Positions 10,122 through 19,624 of a stretch of DNA of 64,000 bases are shown here, in pieces. The DNA comes from Asparagopsis taxiformis (taxonomy: Eukaryota > Rhodophyta > Florideophyceae > Bonnemaisoniales > Bonnemaisoniaceae): contig JALQPE010001780.1 of the NCBI GenBank assembly GCA_030407315.1, positions 1-64,000 on the forward strand, in the 5' to 3' direction. A model generated the notes under the pieces. That model was given only the letters and a program-made list of their open reading frames with translations, did not search any database and was not told the DNA's origin. Every line of letters begins with the position of its first letter. Positions within the stretch are counted from its first letter, which is position 1. A program made the position numbers and the translations under genes.

Positions 10122-11795
10122 CTAGCCGTCGGAAAACTGTTCTTCCTCTTCGTCCTCACTATAATAGTGAACTAGATATCCAGGTTCTCCCGGCAGAAGA
10201 GGCACTACCGGGGCCCCACTCGGTGTGTGCATTATATCCTTTCGAGGTTCTGTCGTCTTCATCCGCATGATTCCGAGCTGCCCTGTCTTCGGCCTACGAT
10301 CTTTCTTGACCGGGATGGGAACAACTGTCTTGTGGCGAACATTGACAGGTGCCGGTTGACTTTGCCTGGCAGACCGGCGCGGAGCATTGGGGATTAATTC
10401 TTCTTCGAATCCCAACCGCCTGATGAAACCAAACGAAACATTGTCGGGAATCGGATACGGCGCATTCCTGAAATACGTGTGATACCTCGTTGTCGTGTGT
10501 GACACAACTCTGTCGACATGCCCTGGCCCGGAATGTTGTACATGGCCGTGACCGATGAAGACTGAACGTGGCGGAACGATTACCTTCTTCAGCTTCATCG
10601 TCTTGGCGTATATATCTAATTCCAGCGCTTTGGAAAAGACGTACTTGTGGGACCCTGGACACACCCAGATAGGGAATGGGTCATCTCCGTTGGCAATAAC
10701 AAAGTAACCCGGAAGTTGATCTTTGCGGTCGCGAGGAGGAACAGGGAAATCATTGTGTGGGACCTGCCGAGGACACCCCTTTCCCGTTATCAAAAACCGT
10801 CCCCCAGATGCCGGCATGACAAGTTTTTCTCCCGGTAAACCGCACTCCTCCAGCCCTATCAGCCGGACAAGGATTCCCAACCACACATCCAGCAGGGCTC
10901 GCCGCGTCACAAACTTGAACCGGTCGATATGCGTCTCATCGTTCTCGGCATAGTCAACCAGGCAGTGGCGCGTAGACGTGAAGCGAGCCCTCCCCTCATT
11001 CCGGTTCTTCTCATCTGTTTCATCGTCCCCCGTATTGAAAATGGGACTCCACAGCTGCCGGTTCCCAGGGTCCTTGTGCACCTGCTCCCCCTCCCATGTT
11101 CCCAAGAAGTACCGAAACAATTCCTGGTTAGGAATTTCTTCCATGAGACCCAAGTCAAATGGGAACTTGTCCGACGCATCGAGGTAGCTTACATCCGCGA
11201 AATTGTGCATCACCGTATACCCTCGCTCGTTGATTTCCGTTCGGCAATTGTGGAAGTACGCCATACCAGTGCCGGCCTCATACGAATCCTTCCAGCTTGT
11301 AGACATTCGCGCAACCTGGGCGAAGTCCAGCCTCGAGGGTAGAAAAGTCGATGTAGGCTCACACATCGCCTTGGCAGCCATCTTCCACGCTGCGAAAAAC
11401 ATCGGATAGATGGTGTCGATCTCGAAAACAAGATGACGAGCCCGATGTTGTTCCGGAATATGCAGCCCCTCAAACACAGGGTCCATCGCCACTTGCTTCA
11501 AATACCTCACCTCTCTGCCCTCCTCATCGATTTCCACACTCTCCAATAACAACCTGAGCTCAATCGGGGGCAGACAGCCAACCCTCACCGATGCGATGAC
11601 GTCCGCGGGACGCTGCGCCAGATGATGCCCTTCGGCTCGGTCTTTGACTTCGAAATCGTCAGGAAGAGATGGCATACGGTCGTCGAACAGGAGGTCGTGT
11701 TCAGAAGGAGAGTCACGAACGATGTAACCGTCTTCATCGACTTCGGGACAACTGCCACGTCCGCAGTTGTACCCGAAAAGGCACCACGGCCCCAT
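10122..11795 (-). CDS. 2-oxoglutarate/Fe(II) oxygenase-like protein
   Basis: 557 residues in one uninterrupted frame, with a stop codon in frame just upstream of the ATG. The C-terminal half resembles phytanoyl-CoA/2OG dioxygenases: a possible iron-binding HxD at H347-N-D349 (PHNDF), a PGYF.. strand then VCPGSHKYV, VPPRSVFIGHGHVQHSG supplying the distal His (H418 or H421), and Arg residues near 437-443 that could hold the 2OG carboxylate. Residues 193-199 (GYTVMHN) fit the family N-terminal segment. Residues 1-20 hold three Cys. The tail is basic, then acidic. It lies 62 bp from the inverted-LTR element and between dead transposons but is itself intact. Substrate unknown; oxidation of nucleic acid, protein or a small molecule are all possible. 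Confidence 0.72.
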   Translation of the reverse strand: MGPWCLFGYNCGRGSCPEVDEDGYIVRDSPSEHDLLFDDRMPSLPDDFEVKDRAEGHHLAQRPADVIASVRVGCLPPIELRLLLESVEIDEEGREVRYLKQVAMDPVFEGLHIPEQHRARHLVFEIDTIYPMFFAAWKMAAKAMCEPTSTFLPSRLDFAQVARMSTSWKDSYEAGTGMAYFHNCRTEINERGYTVMHNFADVSYLDASDKFPFDLGLMEEIPNQELFRYFLGTWEGEQVHKDPGNRQLWSPIFNTGDDETDEKNRNEGRARFTSTRHCLVDYAENDETHIDRFKFVTRRALLDVWLGILVRLIGLEECGLPGEKLVMPASGGRFLITGKGCPRQVPHNDFPVPPRDRKDQLPGYFVIANGDDPFPIWVCPGSHKYVFSKALELDIYAKTMKLKKVIVPPRSVFIGHGHVQHSGPGHVDRVVSHTTTRYHTYFRNAPYPIPDNVSFGFIRRLGFEEELIPNAPRRSARQSQPAPVNVRHKTVVPIPVKKDRRPKTGQLGIMRMKTTEPRKDIMHTPSGAPVVPLLPGEPGYLVHYYSEDEEEEQFSDG

Positions 11796-11857
11796 GTCTC
11801 AGGCGAGTCCTGACGGGCCTCGCGTGGCCGGGACGTCCACGTGTGGGGGTGGGGCTG

Positions 11858-12524
11858 TGTAGTATACGTGGCAATTCCGAAATTGCAAATATTTACGTTT
11901 TCCGCGGAATTCGAATTTCGGCGGACACGACCGGCGACAGCAATGCACGAACATTGCTGGCGCATGCGCGCGCGCAACCGGCACATGTGTGCAACGAACG
12001 TACTAGCAACGGTCAACGGACCAACGGGTCCCTACGTGTGACCCACAAGGTCCTTTCCCATTCGGGGACGTTACGAGCAGTGTATACACTGTAAAGCGAT
12101 GCCATCGTGGCTATATAGGTATTGGCATCGTGCCGGGAGGGAAAGGGGACAATTCATCGAACGAGCAACGGCTCTAGTCTACGACTGACTTCTACGTTTT
12201 ACGTTTACGTTTTGCCTAGCGAGGCTTCGTCTCCGTCGAGCTGCGTACTCCCTACCCATCGCCGCACGTAAGGCTGATTGCGTGTAGTGCCTCCGGGCTT
12301 GGTTGAGAGCGCCTCCGGTGACGTACCACCTCGTTTGCTAACGTAATCCTCGCGTGGATTGTTGCGTCGTGACGCTCGTGTCTACTCGCTAATCTATCTC
12401 TACCGTTCTACCTAACATACAGTCAAAACACCAGCGGGTGGACTGTTCGTTCGTTTCGTTTCGTAAGGACAGCTTGTCCACTAGCTCGTACCAGCTACTA
12501 CGTCTAACGAACTATCGTTCCACA
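11858..12524 (+). repeat. Left LTR, direct orientation
   Basis: 667 bp starting TGTAGTATACGTGG and ending CGTTCCACA, homologous to 6002-6660 (minus) and to the reversed right LTR. In the first 370 bases I count about nine mismatches to the right LTR, so the pair is similar but not identical. Confidence 0.9.
12111..12119 (+). promoter_or_regulatory. TATA-like box, left LTR
   Basis: CTATATAGG at the same LTR offset as in the other copies. It would direct transcription rightwards into gag. Confidence 0.5.
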
Positions 12525-12525
12525 C

Positions 12526-12541
12526 TGGTCTCTCGACCTAG
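12526..12541 (+). other. Putative primer-binding site, second element
   Basis: TGGTCTCTCGACCTAG begins one base after the left LTR and is identical to the site in the first element. Confidence 0.6.
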
Positions 12542-12623
12542 AAGTTGCTACGAGCATAACGACAACCAACGAGGTTGAGCTCTTTTACGTTAACGAAAAG
12601 CTACGTGCTACAGACGACGGTCT

Positions 12624-14660
12624 ATGAATTACGCTGTGTCGAATTCCAGCGCGTCGCCCAGGCAACCGTTGCCAACGTCAGCGGACGCCGAAGCCGACGT
12701 GGCCTTGTCAGCAGAAGCGATCTTCGCGACTGATCGATCTATCCCGCCGGATATCGAGGCGATCGGCCAGCTACCACGTACGGTAAGCCCGTTTGAGTCC
12801 GTGAGTATGGACCCCGCAACGCGCGGTCAGCTCAACGAAGGGAACGTGACTCCCACGGCACTACGTGTAGTGTACGAAGACCTTCGAGGTCACATCGAAA
12901 GGGCGAGCGACGCGGCCGTCGACGAAGCCGTAAGGCAGAGACTCGGAGTCTCGGAGCGCGAAGCTCTTGCGTTATGTGAACGCTCAGCGACCCTCGAACG
13001 GGAAAACGAAGATTTACGAAATCGCCTCTCCGCCGTGGAGGGAAGACTCGACTCGTTTGTCGTAGTATTCAACGAAATCGTCGCCGGACGTTCCGCTCCG
13101 CCGAGCGGAAGCGATCCGAATTACGAAGAAGGCTCGCGCGCCTATAACTCGCAATCCTCCCCGGCCGTTCCGGGAGGATACCCACCAACACCCGGTCCGA
13201 CGATCCCGACAACGTACGGAAGGGGGGCGACAGTGCAACGAGCCATCGCCAACCCCGACGAGACGCCACGAAGGCAATTGCGTTTTAACGATACGCCAGA
13301 CCACGCGCGGTCGGCGGACGCAGCACGAGCTGCGCAATTCGATACGAGAGCTCCCCCGCCACGTGAGACGTACATTCCGTGGCTGGGTACGTTTGGCACG
13401 ATGGACACGTGAGTCCACGAAAACGAACGTGCCGACGCGGTAAGCGTACCAGGGAACGCCCTCGGACCCGTTTGCCACGCGTTGGCAGAGCACACGACAA
13501 TGCTCGACGCATTTGCGAATGTGGTGTCGTACCGCATGTACCGACTTAACGATGTACGTGAACATCTCTACGTGAACGAGAGTCAAAGCGTACACAAGCT
13601 CAAACGTGAGCTGGAGGGACTTTTCCCTACGTTAAAGCCGTTCTCCGGCCGGAATCCGATTACGTTGCTCGGATTCCTCGCCCAAATACGTGATGGGTTC
13701 AGCACACTCGGAGTGTGCGAGGGAGTGGCAGTACGTGCGCTGCACTTCTTCCTCGAACGGGACGCCCGGCGGTTCTACGATTCCCAGTGTACGACTGGCG
13801 TGATCACAACTGATCCGACGAAGAGGTTCTCGTGGCCTCACGTAATCAACGCGTTGATTAAACGGTACCTGCAAGACGACGTGCTGCAGGAGGCCTATGA
13901 AAAGGTCACGATGATAACGCAGAGTCATAACGAGGACGAGAATCAGTACGCTGATAGACTCGACACAGTCACGCGGGCGTGCAATTACGTGTTTACGGAC
14001 CGACTCCTCGTTCACCACTACGTGCGTGGTTTGCTGCCCTCGACGCGGGCAGCCGTGACTGAACGACTCCGGTCACTCCCCGAACGAGAGAGGAACGACC
14101 TCACCGTTGTGAGACGATTGGCGACGGCCGAAGGAACGACCTTCCGTGCACGTACGGCAGCTGTCGCGTCAGCCGCGAAACCGAAAGTGCGGTTCCCGAT
14201 GAAGCCTAAGTTGGATATTTCCGACCACGAGTCGAGGAAGTTCGCGGACTACGATGAGTCCGCGTACTTACGTAATGAACGGGCTAGCGAGCCCAGTTAC
14301 CACGATGGTAACCCGAACATCCCCGCGAGGGACGATGACGACGTATCGCTCGCTGCGGCTCATGTTGCCGAGAATCTCGAGGCGATACTCTTCACGGATG
14401 GGCCGCCGCCCAACGATACGAAAACGGCAAACGAAAAGCCGGACGAGCTCGAAGCTCGGTTGAACCGTCCATGCGAGGACGTGCCGAAGCTCACGAGCGA
14501 GCAGACGCAATTGGCGCATTCCGTAATCCCGAATGATTACTGGACGCTATCGTGTTGGTCATGCCGCGAAGATGGCCACTCGACGTTTACGTGTCCGCGC
14601 CTGACGCCAGATCAACGGATCTTTTTCGCGTACAAGTACTACCTCTTTGTGGAACGATAG
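12624..14660 (+). pseudogene. gag: Gag gene, one nonsense codon, 3' end lost
   Basis: The ATG at 12624 corresponds to that of the first element. The N-terminal coiled-coil and Pro/Gly linker read to a TGA at about 13410, where the first element has CGA (Arg). The same frame continues on the far side, with the next ATG at 13500, through the capsid-like region and the intact CX2CX4HX4C zinc knuckle (residues CWSCREDGHSTFTC near 14553-14594). About 20 residues later the homology ends and the reversed LTR supplies VER-stop. The downstream part alone would encode about 386 residues with a complete zinc knuckle. Confidence 0.85.
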
Positions 14661-15309
14661 TTCGGTGACGAAGTAGCTGGTACGAGCTACGGACACGCTG
14701 TCCTTAACGAAACGAACGAACAGTCCACCCGCTGGTGTTTTGACTGTATGTTAGGTAGAAAGGTAGAGATAGGTTAGCGAGTAGACACGAGCGTCACGAC
14801 GCAACAATCCACGCGAGGATTACGTTCGGTAAACGAGGTGGCACGTCACCGGAGGCGCTCTCAACCAAGCCCGTAGGCACTACACGCAATCAGCCTTACG
14901 TGCGGCGATGGGTAGGGAGTACGCAGCTCGACGGAGACGAAGCCTCGTTAGGCAAAACGTAAACGTAAAACGTAGAAGTCAGTCGTAGACTAGAGCCGTT
15001 GCTCGTTCGATGAATTGTCCCCTTTCCCTCCCGGCACGATGCCAATACCTATATAGCCACGATGGCATCGCTTTACAGTGTAAACACTGCTCGTAACGTC
15101 CCCGAATGGGAAAGGACCTTGTGGGTCACACGTAGGGACCCGTTGGTCCGTTGGCCGTTGCCAGTACGTTCGTTGCACACGTGTGCCGGTTGCGCGCGCG
15201 CATGCGCCAGCATTGTTCGTGCATTGCTGTCGCCGGTCGTGTCCGCCGAAATTCGAATTCCGCGGAAATCGTAAATATTTGCAATTTCGGAATTGCCGCG
15301 TATACTTCA
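14648..15309 (-). repeat. Right LTR, inverted orientation
   Basis: 662 bp that match the left LTR only after reverse complementing. A TATA-like box at 15048-15056 therefore points leftwards, towards gag. The outer right end is a U3 terminus, as is the left outer end, so the element has two U3 ends and no U5 end at its borders. Confidence 0.9.
15048..15056 (-). promoter_or_regulatory. TATA-like box, inverted LTR
   Basis: CTATATAGG on the minus strand, the third copy of the LTR box. Transcription from here would converge on transcription from 12111. Confidence 0.5.
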
Positions 15310-15349
15310 CGGGGCCTGCGTCGGCCGGCGCCAACCCCAGCAGCCATAT

Positions 15350-16765
15350 TTATACCAAGGGTATTTTCGACCCTTGGGATTGTAAATCAACCGGAAGTTG
15401 GCTGCTAGAGTGGTACCCACCTTTTCTGCAGACTGCACTTCGTCTGTGACTGTGGCTCATTAAGCTTGGCGCGCTTCCGGACCCAGATAACAACCGTTGG
15501 TTCATCAGTGCGGTGACCGCGGAAGTTCTCATTCCCCTTTTCTTTGTTTCTTCCTTCATTTTCTTTCCCTTTTTACTTTCGTTTCGATATTTCGTTTCGT
15601 TTTTCTCACCCCTACCGGATTTCGGCCTACGACTGTCCTCACGCTGTGCCGAAGGAAACCCCTCCTGCGGGCATTGCACTACAGATAGTGAACTTTTGTT
15701 GAACTCATTCCCGATAAAAGTTTTGAATGGCAAAAAAACGGCATAATCGAGTACTTTCGTACGATGACTTGTATGGGATAGCAGTCCAACTACCACAATT
15801 CTATTCGGATGCAATATTTGTAGCGCTTTGTAGCATACATGAGCCCCGTACCCGTCCAGTGTCAGTACAATATTGCGGTACCCGCTTCGTAGTGCTTTTG
15901 TTTCGTCAAAAAAGTGCATTTCCCATTGCAAAAATATGTTGGAATCCATTCCAGCAGGATCCCGGTAGCACACCATAGCATTGAATGGAAGGAAGTATGC
16001 TGGTGTTTGTTTTGTACCGTCTGGCAGGACACGAAACTTTGCCCTCTTTCCTTGCAGAATGACGACTGGGCTCCATGACTTTCCATCTGCAGAAACAACC
16101 GGCATGATAGTGACATGTTGTGCATTTGCAGCCCACTGAAGCTCCATTGAATTGCTTCTCGAACCTTTCTTATGTTCAAAAATAGCCTTTTCCCTTCCCC
16201 TTCTCCGATTCTGGGTACTAATCCCACTCTCATCTAGGTTGAATATCTGCTCTGCACTAAAAATATGATATTCCTTGTAGATTTGATGCATCTGCGCGAA
16301 ATGTTCTGCAATGTTCTGTGGTGACATTGCACGTGCTCTGAGGCACTCTAGATTTGCTCATCGTTTCAACGTCAACCATTCATGACGCTTGAGCAAATTA
16401 CGTACAAACACATCACCTGGAACCCCGTTTTTCCAACCAATACGCTCACATCTTGATGAAGATAGGTTGCGTATAAATACACCGACCATCTCCTTGAAAC
16501 ACTGTCTTGATAATGGAGTACTTTTCCTGGAGAACTCCCTCACAGCGCGTGATATCTCCGCCTCCTCATCCTTTCGAAAAATCGGCTTCTGCCCTCTCCG
16601 CTCCCTGTCCAAACAAAGTTCTCCCCGCAAATACCATTGAAGCTGCGAGTTCGACACACCGAATGAAAGAGCTGCTTTTCGAATCGAGTAGTTTTGCTCG
16701 CAAATTGCAAGCGCTGCTGCACGAAATAATGGCGCTTGAGATGCTGCAGATTGTTTTTGAGCCAT
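15350..16765 (-). pseudogene. Tigger/jerky-type DDE transposase, one stop codon
   Basis: The minus strand encodes an N-terminal helix-turn-helix region (16765-16358: SIRKAALSFGVSNSQLQWYL, CENP-B/psq-like), then a TGA at 16358-16360, then in the same frame the DDE-1 endonuclease core (ATG at 16327): FNLDESGIST, LTLDGYGAHV and VLDYAVFLPFK carry the three expected Asp. The two parts are joined in one frame, so one CGA- or TGG-to-TGA type change explains the break. The C-terminal tail is Lys/Glu/Ser-rich and stops 40 bp from the inverted LTR. I found no terminal inverted repeats or TA duplication. Confidence 0.85.
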
Positions 16766-17299
16766 TCAGTAACCGTGAATTTATCCGAGGCAACCGAAAC
16801 GAAAGAATGGGATGTTCGGTAAGGACGGGAGGGATATTCCACCTACCCTGCAGTGTTCCACCAAGAATGGGGTGAGTGTATATGAAAGAAAGGCCATTGG
16901 AACGATTGGCGAGCTCAAAAACCATCTTTCTATTACCGTTTCGGGGATATACGGTGATTCTCATGTTTTGCGGGAAAGTTTAGAGCAAAGCGCTCAAAAT
17001 ATAATGAAAAAGGTGACCCATATTAGGTCGCTGACCCAAATTAACACGCCAGGTGATATTTATAATATTTCTCGCCGACATTAATATTTCGCACCGTTAT
17101 GGACACGTACAGTCGAACTGGAACGTTTGCGAACGGAACAAATCGCTGGAATGGAATTGTACAGTGAAAAGGAGTGGAACTGTGTGTACCGTGTGAAATG
17201 AATCGTGCTTGAGGGTGAGAACAGTCGCATATGGGGTGGTGCGACACTTAAATTTCGCACACTGTACTGTTGTGAGAAATCCAATGAATATGATACGAA

Positions 17300-17347
17300 G
17301 TGGAAATAGTTCCACAGTTACACGTGTGCTGTATCACACGTGTGAAC
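17300..17347. repeat. Two adjacent palindromes with ACACGTGT cores
   Basis: GTGGAA-ATAG-TTCCAC (17300-17315) is followed by GTTACACGTGTG-CTGTAT-CACACGTGTGAAC (17317-17347). The second pair of arms matches apart from one inserted base. Each arm contains a CACGTG E-box. Confidence 0.7.
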
Positions 17348-17656
17348 TCATCGCCGCATGAGAGCTTATATTACTATATTCCTGTCGCCGCCGAGCGAAA
17401 GATTACAGGAGCAGCCAATCGCCGCCGCGCGATTGCACGACTGACATACGGGCTCTGTCAGTGTGCTTATATTAGCAGATACGATTAATGACGCTATCAC
17501 CAGCAGCTTGGCATATGCAGGTCAATGGAGCTTGTATACTCAGCACCAGAAGTTGGCGCCGACCAACAGCATTAGCTCCCCGACGCTACGATCAGCATCC
17601 GCTACCCCACGCGCTATCAGCAGCTTAGTATAGAGATATTAACTGCGGCTGAGTCA

Positions 17657-17777
17657 GTAGCTCACATGGAGCGGGACAGCAATAATATCCGGCAGCTCAC
17701 CTGGAGCGCGGAGGCACATCTGGCAGTTTACCTGGAACGCAGAAGCAATGCTGGTAGCTCACATGGAGCACAGCGGT
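17657..17777 (+). repeat. Degenerate minisatellite, 31-35 bp unit
   Basis: Four copies begin G(T/C)AG(C/T)T(C/T)AC(A/C)TGGA at 17657, 17692, 17723 and 17754, followed by a variable GCA-rich tail. It lies about 500 bp upstream of the sulfotransferase start. Confidence 0.6.
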
Positions 17778-18269
17778 GTTTATTATAAATAGCAGCATCT
17801 AGAGAAGCTAGAAAGAAAAAGGCACAAGCAAGGGAGCGAAGTGGCTACGTGCCAAATCTGTTTTGCCGATCCATCTTGTAGAGTATTCCACCCTCCGACT
17901 GCGTTCCACATGGACCTTTTCACAACTGTAGTAGTAGAGCTGGACAGGCTGTAAACTTCTAAACAGGGCGTGTAGCAAGCTGGTTCCGTAATCTGACGCT
18001 AGCCGCGGTGTGTATGACGACTGCAATCAGAGGCAAGTACCAACGTTGCTGGGCTTCTCACTAATCACAGCACAAGTTCAATGCGCACGTGATCAGTGGA
18101 ACAAACATTCAACCAAAAAGCGCAAACTTGGCTTTGCCAGCAGAGCTATCTGTCAGCATTCTGTTCCTCAGCCATTCACTGTATGTATGTGTCTCATTAA
18201 TAACTCTACAGCATCTCCTCCCGTCGCCCACGTAATGCGTGATGTGCACAACGTAATTGTACAGACAGC

Positions 18270-19505
18270 ATGATTTCGCAAACCTCTTATCGCTCCAAAA
18301 TGCCTTCCCTTCTCCTTTCCGTCAGCAACAAGCATCTTCAACGACGCTTTGCCGTCATCGCAATGGTCGCCATGGTCGCCATACTATCCCCTGCGACGCT
18401 TATCAACAATTCAAAGCTGTATTCCGCAACGTCTCCAGAAATGGATCCGTCCAACCTTTTCGCGATTGCTTTTCAAAGCGATCTCGTCCAGTCACAGGGT
18501 GCTCCCGTCAAAACCGCACCGCCCGCTAAGCCAATTGATAAACAAATCAACGCCGATGCCAATTCCACCGCCGTTGTCGTTGCCCATGAAGATGCCGATA
18601 TTCTGCAAAAGTTCAAGCAGAAGAATGAACAAATTCGCTCCCAATTTCTGGACAATTTGCCTCCGTGTGCCGCACGAGGTCCAGCAAAGACTTTCTTTCT
18701 CGTATTTATGGGCCATTCCGGTTCGACAGCCATCATGACCTCGCTCAAGCAGCATAGTCAGACGCACATTGAGGGCTTCGAGCCCGTGGATCACGGCATT
18801 TATGTCGGCGAGCCGAAAAAGGAGACCTCGCTCAGAGCTCTCAATTACTCATTTCAGTTTTTTCATAAGAGTGTCGCTCTGAAAAAGACTGGTGGTTTCA
18901 AGATTCGTCCGAGAAATCTTCAAATAAGACCAAATGGCTTCACTAAACTTGTCAAAATGTTCGACACTCGTTTGGTTTGGTCCTATCGAACAAATGTAAT
19001 GAAACAAGCCGTAGGCACATATACAACTGCCTATCTCAACGACACCAGTGCGTATGAAGGTTTGAAAATTGATGACGATGGCAATGTGAAGGAAACCAAC
19101 CGTTCTACTCGTTTTAAGATTCACGATATGGGCATACTGCACAAGATTCTCAAAGATAGAATACGGGGCGACTTGGAGGTGGCAGCTGCATTGCAGAAAA
19201 TTAGTCCGGATAATTGTGTACTGCCTGTAAGCTATGAGAGCTTTCTGCGCCAGCCGAAGATTACCATGCAACGCGTGCAGCATTTTCTTGGGTTGAACTT
19301 GGACGAATTACATCCACCATTGCGCGCCAAAGCGACTAAAGATTCATTGTGCAATGTAGTTGAAAATTGGAAGCAACTCTGTGAGGCATTTTTCGGATGC
19401 TTCCAATGGCGCTGGATGCTGGACGACTATGAAAATGGCTGCACGTGCTCGGAAATCACTCCATCAACATTCAATCTCACCAGGAAGTACTGCGCAATGT
19501 CGTGA
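18270..19505 (+). CDS. Golgi-type carbohydrate sulfotransferase
   Basis: 411 residues. A short basic N-terminus is followed by a hydrophobic signal anchor (about residues 28-45), a Ser/Pro/Ala stem, then a sulfotransferase domain. The PAPS 5'-phosphosulfate loop is FMGHSGSTAI (about 147-155), and the 3'-phosphate site is probably WSYRTNVMKQA (about 235-245). The last third has paired Cys as in lumenal enzymes. The expected reaction is transfer of sulfate from PAPS to a sugar hydroxyl; in a red alga the likely acceptor is a cell-wall galactan, which is inference. A second ATG at 18300 would remove ten residues and is an equally good start. Its 3' end faces the FKBP gene 119 bp away. Confidence 0.85.
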   Translation: MISQTSYRSKMPSLLLSVSNKHLQRRFAVIAMVAMVAILSPATLINNSKLYSATSPEMDPSNLFAIAFQSDLVQSQGAPVKTAPPAKPIDKQINADANSTAVVVAHEDADILQKFKQKNEQIRSQFLDNLPPCAARGPAKTFFLVFMGHSGSTAIMTSLKQHSQTHIEGFEPVDHGIYVGEPKKETSLRALNYSFQFFHKSVALKKTGGFKIRPRNLQIRPNGFTKLVKMFDTRLVWSYRTNVMKQAVGTYTTAYLNDTSAYEGLKIDDDGNVKETNRSTRFKIHDMGILHKILKDRIRGDLEVAAALQKISPDNCVLPVSYESFLRQPKITMQRVQHFLGLNLDELHPPLRAKATKDSLCNVVENWKQLCEAFFGCFQWRWMLDDYENGCTCSEITPSTFNLTRKYCAMS

Positions 19506-19624
19506 AAACACTGTCAGTCTTCCAAGGCGTAGGCCAAGTAAATAACTAACTATGACGATACATCTTTTCAACGTGGTATTTTTAAGAGCGTCTCGTCTAA
19601 ATCGCTATACCAATGGCTCGCGAT

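Larger units (their letters stand above)
11858..15309 (+). mobile_element. Gag-only retroelement with inverted LTRs
   Basis: A 3452-bp relative of the first element. The left LTR (11858-12524) is in the normal orientation and is followed by the primer-binding-like site and gag. Gag stops matching the first element a few codons after the zinc knuckle, at the exact base where the right LTR begins. That LTR is reversed: its inner end reads TGTGGAACGATAG, the reverse complement of the left LTR's inner end, and its outer end reads CGTATACTTCA, the reverse complement of the left outer end apart from small changes. There is no pol and no visible target-site duplication (GGGCTG left, CGGGGC right). 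Self-integration, or nested insertion plus deletion, could give this form. Confidence 0.88.
16766..18269. other. Intergenic, no gene seen
   Basis: Short open frames here have no domain and no codon bias. The left part probably contains the unidentified right end of the transposon. The right part is the upstream region of the sulfotransferase gene and holds the repeats listed separately. Confidence 0.6.

Noticed and set aside
12890..13595. Minus-strand frames over the second gag
   Set aside because: Antisense shadows; the plus strand has gag homology and a zinc knuckle.
15862..16233. 123-codon minus frame inside the transposase
   Set aside because: Shifted shadow of the DDE core without the catalytic residues.
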